DNA from: Monilinia fructicola
Lineage: Eukaryota; Ascomycota; Leotiomycetes; Helotiales; Sclerotiniaceae
Length of the DNA stretch: 64,000 nucleotides
Reading direction: 5' to 3'
Assembly (NCBI GenBank): GCA_008692225.1
Contig: VICG01000008.1
Location: 124,001 to 188,000, forward strand
In this document: piece after piece, positions 57,471-64,000 of the stretch
Layout: the number at the start of each line of letters is the position of its first letter
How positions within the stretch are numbered: position 1 is the stretch's first letter
Made by a program: the position numbers and the translations under genes
The notes under the pieces: model-generated
What the model saw: only the letters and a program-made list of their open reading frames with translations
Databases searched by the model: none
Told to the model about the DNA's origin: nothing

Positions 57471-58737
57471 ATATTATAAGATATATATATACTAATGGGA
57501 TCCTCTAACTGTATTAATACGTTACTATTTACTTTTTTGTATTAATAAAAAGATTATAATCTTATCCTCGTTTCTAATTATATATATTTATATCTTTAAT
57601 TAATAATATTTTTCTATTTATAATATTAAACTAACTAATTAATTATAATCGAAATCTTTATATATATTATAATAAATGAATTATTTTTATTTTTATTTTG
57701 TAATAATTGTATTATTTGATACATTGTATATATATAATATTAATATTCTTATTATTACTATTAATACTATCTAAAAGAAATAGTAAATAGTAAAATTATA
57801 TTAGAATTATTAAAAATATTAATATTAATAATAAAGAAGAGAATAGTATTAAACTTTAAAGTAGGTTCTAAGCTCTTAAGAATACTATATTAAATTTAAA
57901 TATAATATCTTATAAGATATTCGTAATTATATAATACTTAACCCTAAGTAAATAAAATATATAAATAAACAATTATATAAATATAAATATATACTAAGAG
58001 GTTAATAAACTTTCTTTCTTTATTTTATTCGGGTTTTGTTATATCTTTTTAATTATAAATACTACTATTAATAATTCTTATTATTAATTAATTTGTTTTA
58101 ATTCTAAAACCCTTTCTATTCTAATTATATATATCCTTTATAGATATATTATTTTTTTAATCGTTTTAATTGATTAAATAAAAAAAAGTATTAGTAAAAA
58201 CTTTTTAAATAATATTAAATTATAATAATATAAAATAAAGTTAGTAAAATTATAAAAATATATAAATGTTTTTATAATATTAATTTTAATATATAAATTC
58301 TTAGTATAGGAGAGATACTAATATTTTAAATAATTTTAATATCTTTTAATAAAACTTATAATCTAATTCTTTTCTATAAAATAGCTTATAATTGCTTTTA
58401 CTAGATTCTTAATTATATAGTTTATAAAAAGTCTAGATCTTAATATTAATCTATTAATCTAATTAATGAAAATCTTCTTTTTCTTTATTAAAAAGATTAA
58501 TATATATTAATATATAAAGAATATTATCTTTTTTAAAATTTAAAAAACGTAAAATAATCAGCTTTATATATTTTAACTATTTAAATCTATTTAAGATATC
58601 CTTACTCTTTAATATAATCTAATATAACCTCTATATAAATCTTTAAAAGTATTTCTTAAATTTTAAATCTAGAGTATCGTTATTTTAAAAATCGAAAAAA
58701 GCGTATGAAATATAGGGATATGTACGATACAGGGAGT

Positions 58738-58960
58738 TCTATTAATATTTATTAATAGAAAACATAGATTATAATAAACTAATCTTTATTAAATCTACTT
58801 TAGCTCTCTATTTATAGTTATATTAATTATACCGCTTCTATCGATAATATTAATATATTAAGGCTATTGCCTTCGTTATTATTAAATTCTTTTGTAACGA
58901 TCGATATATTTATTATCTATATTACTTTTGAATTATAAAGTAACCTATTTAGAATTATTT
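58738..58960. repeat. LTR-like dispersed repeat, second copy
   Basis: AATAGAAAACATAGATTATA and the following about 200 bp align with 8677-8960 in the same orientation, with mainly C/T and G/A differences. Confidence 0.45.
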
Positions 58961-59614
58961 TAAGAATTTTTTAAGTGAATATTAAGTCAAGAAAATATTA
59001 TTACAATAGGAGATAATAGAATTATTAAATTATAAATTAATATAGAGATTAATAAGCTTATTTATAGTATATTTTAAATGAATATAATTAAGTTTATTAA
59101 CTAATAAAATGATACCTTTAATAAGTTAATCTTTTTAAAATCAAGTTCTCCTTCTAGGAATATAATAATTAATATTATTAATAAATTAAGTAATGAAATT
59201 AATGAATATTTTTTACTTTAATGAAAAATCTTTAATTTAGATTTATAATAAAATATAAATATATAATAATAATCAAATTCAAATAATTAGTATTTATTAT
59301 AGTAAAGTTTTATCATATATATTTATTAATATTAACTTTAATTAGAATTAATATTATTTTCAATAAAAAAAGAATAATCTTTATATTTAACCTTTTTTGA
59401 TTTAATTTTCTAATATATTTAATTTTCAAATAGAATATTCTAATTATATATCTTTCTACTTAAATAATATTATATTAATTAATATTACGCTTTTTGCTAG
59501 CTTATATACTTATTAAATTATATTATTATTTATTCTCTATATTACTTACCTATCTTTATTATAATATATATTTATTTAATAAGTTTTTAAAGTTAAAAAG
59601 TATAAAATATTTTA

Positions 59615-60348
59615 ATTCGCCTACTCTACTTCTCGTCACCCCCCTTCCTCATTTAGCTAGCATTTTATACTTAAAACGATTGTTTTAATATATTAATAAC
59701 TCTATAAAAAATAAATATATATTTTTTATATCTTAAATAAAGCTTTTTATATAACGTTTGATATATTTTAAAAACTTTAAATTTTTAGGATTTTTATCTG
59801 TAAAAATATATATAAAATTATAGAAAAATAGTATTTTTAATTGTAAAAAATTCTATATATCAATTATATATAATAGTAGTAGTAGTAGTAATTATAATCG
59901 ATTTAATCTATATATAGCTAAGCAAAATTATATATAATAATTTATAAATAATAGATAAATAATAAATAATAAATAAATAATAAGTTAAAATTATAAATTT
60001 ATTAATTTAAATCTTAATACTAGAATCTAAAAATCTATATCGAATACTAATAATAAAAAATAATATATTATTCAAATAATAGATTTGATTATAACTAATT
60101 TTAAAATTCTATAAAAAAAATTTAGAGTATTTCTAACTATCTATAATAAATTAATATTCTTTTTTAAGAAAAATCTTTAAAATTTAATATTTTTAAGATT
60201 TATTAATTAATATATATAAAATTTTAATTTAAAATTTTAATCGATTATATTAAGTATTTAACGAGTTATTTATATATTTAAAAATAACGGTTTTTAGTAT
60301 AAATTACTAGTTAAATAAGGGGGGTGGCGAGAAGTCGAGTAGGCGACT
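59615..60348. mobile_element. Element A, third copy
   Basis: Left end ATTCGCCTACTCTACTTCTC at 59615 and inverted right end ending GTAGGCGACT at 60348, both flanked by TA. At 734 bp it is shorter than the 843-bp copy and contains a small AGT array near 59873-59888. More decayed than the copies at 4.6-8.6 kb. Confidence 0.8.
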
Positions 60349-60752
60349 TATCTTTAAGTTTAAAATTATATTTTTATAATAAAGAATCCTTATATAAAAT
60401 ATAATTAATATCTATATCATATTATAAATTAAGATCTATAAAGATTTTTAAATATTAATCTTAAAATCCTTTTTTATTATAATATTAAAGGATTTTTAAT
60501 AAAAAAAACCTAAAGAAGTTTTTAAAGAATTAATTATATTTTAAATAAACTTATCTATAAAGTATAAAATTAAGAGTATATATTATAATTATTTTTAATA
60601 TAAAGTATTATCTACTTATATTATATTTATTATAATAAGTTAATTATAAATATAAAACATTAGTTCGATTTAATAAGCTAATAAATCAAGTAATACATTG
60701 TATCAATTAGTAAATACTAATATTAGCTAATGCCTCGAAATAGTTCTACTTA

Positions 60753-60972
60753 ATTAGTATTGTTTTAATCTATACCGGGATAAAAATAAACTAAAAACGG
60801 AATTTATTTAAAAGATTATAATAAATTAACGAATCTATTAAAAATCATAAATGATACTATATAATATTATTAAATTCTTAAATATCGAAGTTTTAATATA
60901 TATAAAAAAGAATTTAAAAGATATATTATTTTAGAAATTTTTACTCTAGTATAGATCTAAAACAATACCAAG
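60753..60972. mobile_element. MITE copy 2 (reversed relative to 32924-33172)
   Basis: The left segment AGTATTGTTTTAATCTATAC and the right segment AGATCTAAAACAATACCAAG are inverted repeats. Interior sequence (AAACGGAATTTATTTAAAAG, AATTAACGAATCTATTAAAA) is the reverse complement of the interior of copy 1. TA follows at 60973-60974. The left boundary is approximate. Confidence 0.7.
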
Positions 60973-61080
60973 TATCTTATACTAGGTAATTACCCGTGGA
61001 TCTCCCTACTTACCTATTATTCATTTAATACCCAGGTTATACTCGAGTAGCTATAATATATATCTATATATCATTATATA

Positions 61081-61688
61081 TAATATCTCACCCTCTTCCT
61101 TCGCCCCCCCCTTTCTTCCATTCATCTCTCCCTCCATCCTCCCTCCATCCATCCTCTCCCTCCCTCCATCCCCTCCATCCCAAATAAAAAAAAGCGAAAG
61201 AAATAAAGAAATAAAGAAATAATTAAAAAAAATGATAATCTTACATTATAAAATATCTTACATGTATCCATCCATCCATCTTCACACAAACATCTTCACA
61301 CATCATAAATCCTAACCTCTCACTCAATACCGCAAGCGATGATTTCAGTATTTCCAATTTCATATTTCGATTCCTCAAACCTAAAGGATCCATCCATCCA
61401 CAACAGTATATATAATACACGCTCCTATCCATCTATAAGTCCTTTTCCCCTCCCTTCCCTTCCCTCAAAGTAGGAAAAGGTAAAAAAAACACCCGACTCC
61501 TTTTTCCTGCTCTATTCTATTCTATGTCAGCTATTCTATGATATTATACTATTATTCTATACATTTATTCTCCATACGACCAAACCCAATTTAAACCAAG
61601 GAATAAACACCCGTTCTCATCCTTATTTCCTTGCTGTATATTTGTATGTCGATCTTCCAAGTAATCTCACTGCACCCACCTACCCATC
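61081..61688. other. 3' flank of the NT-C2 gene, CTCCATCC-rich
   Basis: Repeats of CCATCCTCCCT type at 61110-61180 and ATCCATCCATCC elsewhere; likely the 3' UTR. No gene. Confidence 0.45.
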
Positions 61689-63289
61689 TTAAGAAACATA
61701 GCCCGGCAAACTCCACGCCACCAAATCGTCCCTCATATCAAACTCATCCACCTCCCTCGGCAGACTAAACCCAGCCCCCATGCCCGGAATATGACCCAGA
61801 CTCCTCCCCTGTCTACCCCTCTCCCCCAAATGCGCAACCCCCAACCCCACCTCCTCCTCCCTCTCCCCCAGATGCGCACCCAACCCCAACCCCACCCCTC
61901 CACTCCTCCCACTCCGCGTCGTATCGCTACTCTTCCTATACCTATGACCCCGGGATTCCCTTCCCCCCTTCCCACTCGACGCCACCGTGTTCATCGACCT
62001 CTGACTCGCATCGCTCGGCGTGCGACGATGTCGACGTAAATCCTCCCCACTCCCATTCGGACTCATATCATCTTGTACAATACGGGGCGTCTGCAGATCG
62101 GGCGGCAGCGCCGGGTCATCCTGGGAGCGCTTCCAGCCGTCGCCTCCGGAGAATATATCTTCGATGCATTCATCTGCGGGCATTTCAAAGGGGGACGCGG
62201 ACCAGGAGGCTGCGAGGGAGACGCGGTACATGTCGTGGAGATCGGACTTGTCCGATGTTCTTTGGAGTTGCGGCATGTCTGGCAAGGTTAGGTTGGGGGG
62301 GTTGACACAGGCAGGGTGGATGGGAAAGATACTCACGACCAAGGTCATCGCCCTCTCCGTTCTCCCCCTTCATGATCCCGGCGATTCCTCCAAAGACCGG
62401 TGCGCTTTTCAAGACGGGCGCGACGAAGTTTCGGTCGCCTTCTACTTGCTTCATCAGGATGCCGATCTTGGCCGTGCTGTTGATCTTGCTCTCCTGCATC
62501 AAGTATCTCCTCACGACACCCTCTTCCCCCTCCACTTCACTCTCGTCTACATATTCCGCTAGGTTCAAGGTGATGTGACCGAGGGTGACTCGTTCGCCCT
62601 TGGCGCTCTGGCCGGAGTTATAGTCTTGGATGATCTCGAAGTGGATGAGACATTCCGAGAGCTGGTTGTTCCTATCGATGGTGAGACGAACGGGGAGGGT
62701 GCGCGTGTAGTCCCAGCATACTTTGTGTTCTTTGATGGGGGAGCGGGGGGTTTGTCCGGAGTGTTCCGAAGCCGTGGTGTTGGGTAGTGACCATTTTATA
62801 TAAGCGGTTCCGCTGGTTAGGGGGACATTGTTGAGGTCTATCAACTGAGGGGAGGAGAGGTGGTTAGTTTGGGTTGAAGTGAGTTTAGTATGAGGGATGG
62901 AGGTGGAATGGGAATGGGAATGTGAGAGTTCATGCGCGGAACTTACTCTAAGTACTAAATCGAATTTTGGCTATAGATGGATAGATGTTGTTAGTCCAGA
63001 ATCATAAGTATATCCTCAAATGCTCAAAGTTGAATCTCAGATGCTCGAATCTTGAATCTCAGATGCTCAATCTTGAATCTCAGATGCTCAAATGTCGAAT
63101 GCTCAAATGATCCAGTCAACTCTCAATCCAGCAATTCAACTCAAACCTCAAACCATAGATACCATACTCAGAATCCTCATACCTAATCCAAACAAACATA
63201 CACATAAACATAAACACAAACACAAACACAGAAACAACAAACGTGCGTACCTTTCTAGCCTTAGATACTAAAAGCGGAATCATCTTCAT
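61689..63289 (-). CDS. NT-C2 domain (EEIG1/EHBP1-type) protein
   Basis: NT-C2 domains bind membranes or act as trafficking adaptors. Exons are 63289-63251, 62970-62947, 62844-62337 and 62278-61689, joined across introns of 280, 102 and 58 nt, all GT-AG, giving 386 aa. The short second exon (PKFDLVLR) links MKMIPLLVSKARK to LIDLNNVPLTSGTAYIKWSL, the typical N-terminus of this fungal family. Domain features follow: SPIKEHKVCWDY, LPVRLTIDRNNQLSECLIHF, and LGHITLNLAEYVD. After about residue 180 a Gly/Ser/Arg-rich, probably disordered region contains phospho-type RRHRRTPSDASQRS and a repeated HLGERE segment, ending AWSLPGYVS. All phases agree and no frameshift is needed. Role in the fungus is inferred only from the family. 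Confidence 0.82.
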
Positions 63290-64000
63290 GATCAGCAATC
63301 AACTCCCTTCATCAACCAACCTCACCCCCATCACCAACATCATCCAAACACACAAGGACCAGAACCACACGAACAAAAGACTCACCCAGTACATTCATCC
63401 TCCAAAAATCCAAATCCAATTCCTCTACAATAGGAAGCCGCGAATGATTGATCGGGAAAGGGCGTTTGGGATATAACCTCCTCTTCTTGTTATGCGTCGA
63501 TGCAGGTTGATAGCTGTTAATTAAAATGCTCTCCTCCGCCAAGATGAGACCGAGGTTTGAAGTCCCAGTGTGGGTTGGGAAGTGACGCTGTGGTAATAAT
63601 TGCAGGTGGAAAGGGTCTTCTTGGCGTTGTGTTTGTGTTTGTGTTTGAGCTCGAGGTGTCATTTTGGAGGGTTTGGGTGCGAGATGATTTATTTATTGTC
63701 TTGCATAAGACTGGATGTATCATTACAAGAAAGGAAAGGAATAAAAGAAGAAAGGAAGAAAGGAATAAAAGAATAAAAGAACAAGAGAATAAATCGACTG
63801 CTTGCTTGATTGATTGACTGATGAATTAATCAATTGATCAATGAAAGAAGAATCAACAAGTATTTTCCCATGCAGTACAATAGATATATAAAATAAAAGA
63901 ACTATTCTTCATAAAACAACTGAACATTGGTGTGATGATATAGATTCATTTATCTTCTCTGAAATCATCCCACCAAGTATGGAAATCGTAATTGTAAAGT
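63290..64000. other. Upstream flank of the NT-C2 gene
   Basis: A 116-codon minus-strand frame (63312-63662) starts MTPRAQTQTQTQRQ but has no family match; it may be untranslated leader or an unrelated small gene. Repeats of AAAGGAAGAAAGGAA type occur at 63735-63790. Confidence 0.35.

Larger units (their letters stand above)
57471..61080. other. AT-rich, RIP-like transposon block (about 3.6 kb)
   Basis: Almost only A and T with no coding frames above 65 codons. Holds copies of three repeats found elsewhere in the window: the LTR-like repeat (58738-58960), element A (59615-60348) and the MITE (about 60753-60972). A less decayed segment (GAAATATAGGGATATGTACG) lies near 58706. Confidence 0.85.

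Overview
The window reads as a filamentous ascomycete genome. GT-AG introns of about 48-110 nt split the genes, family content is fungal (AA9 copper monooxygenases, several P450s, a DHA2 transporter, a fungal rhodopsin-domain protein, SAGA Sgf11, signal peptide peptidase), and gene-bearing DNA alternates with almost pure A+T blocks that look like old transposons mutated by C-to-T change (RIP). A necrotrophic or saprotrophic Leotiomycete (Sclerotiniaceae-like) would fit; that placement is inference.

Layout: 1-4.3 kb holds the 3' end of a tandem-repeat coiled-coil gene and a low-complexity gene with a poly-glycine tract. 4.65-10.6 kb is an AT-rich block of nested transposons: a TA-flanked foldback element (A) is interrupted by a long-TIR element with a 9-bp target duplication (B), which contains a third TIR element (C), which holds a second copy of A. 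11.7-21.4 kb carries two AA9 paralogues on opposite strands, the first full of single-base insertions, with decayed coding remnants between them. 24.9-43.8 kb holds P450, membrane-protein relic, DHA2 transporter, P450, rhodopsin-like protein and P450, separated by AT-rich islands; no PKS, NRPS or terpene cyclase is visible. 43.8-49.1 kb has no recognisable gene. 49.1-57.2 kb is a housekeeping block: sgf11, an NAA50-like acetyltransferase, a PPIL1-like cyclophilin and signal peptide peptidase. 57.4-61.1 kb is a second large AT-rich block with further copies of element A and of a 249-bp MITE. 61.7-63.3 kb carries an NT-C2 domain gene.

A recurrent feature is that otherwise well-formed gene models are broken by one-base indels, often in short homopolymers (repeat protein, both AA9 genes, two P450s, signal peptide peptidase). 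Either the consensus has uncorrected indels or several genes are recent pseudogenes; the conserved signal peptide peptidase argues that at least some are sequence errors. Gene models below were built by hand from splice signals, frame continuity and family motifs.
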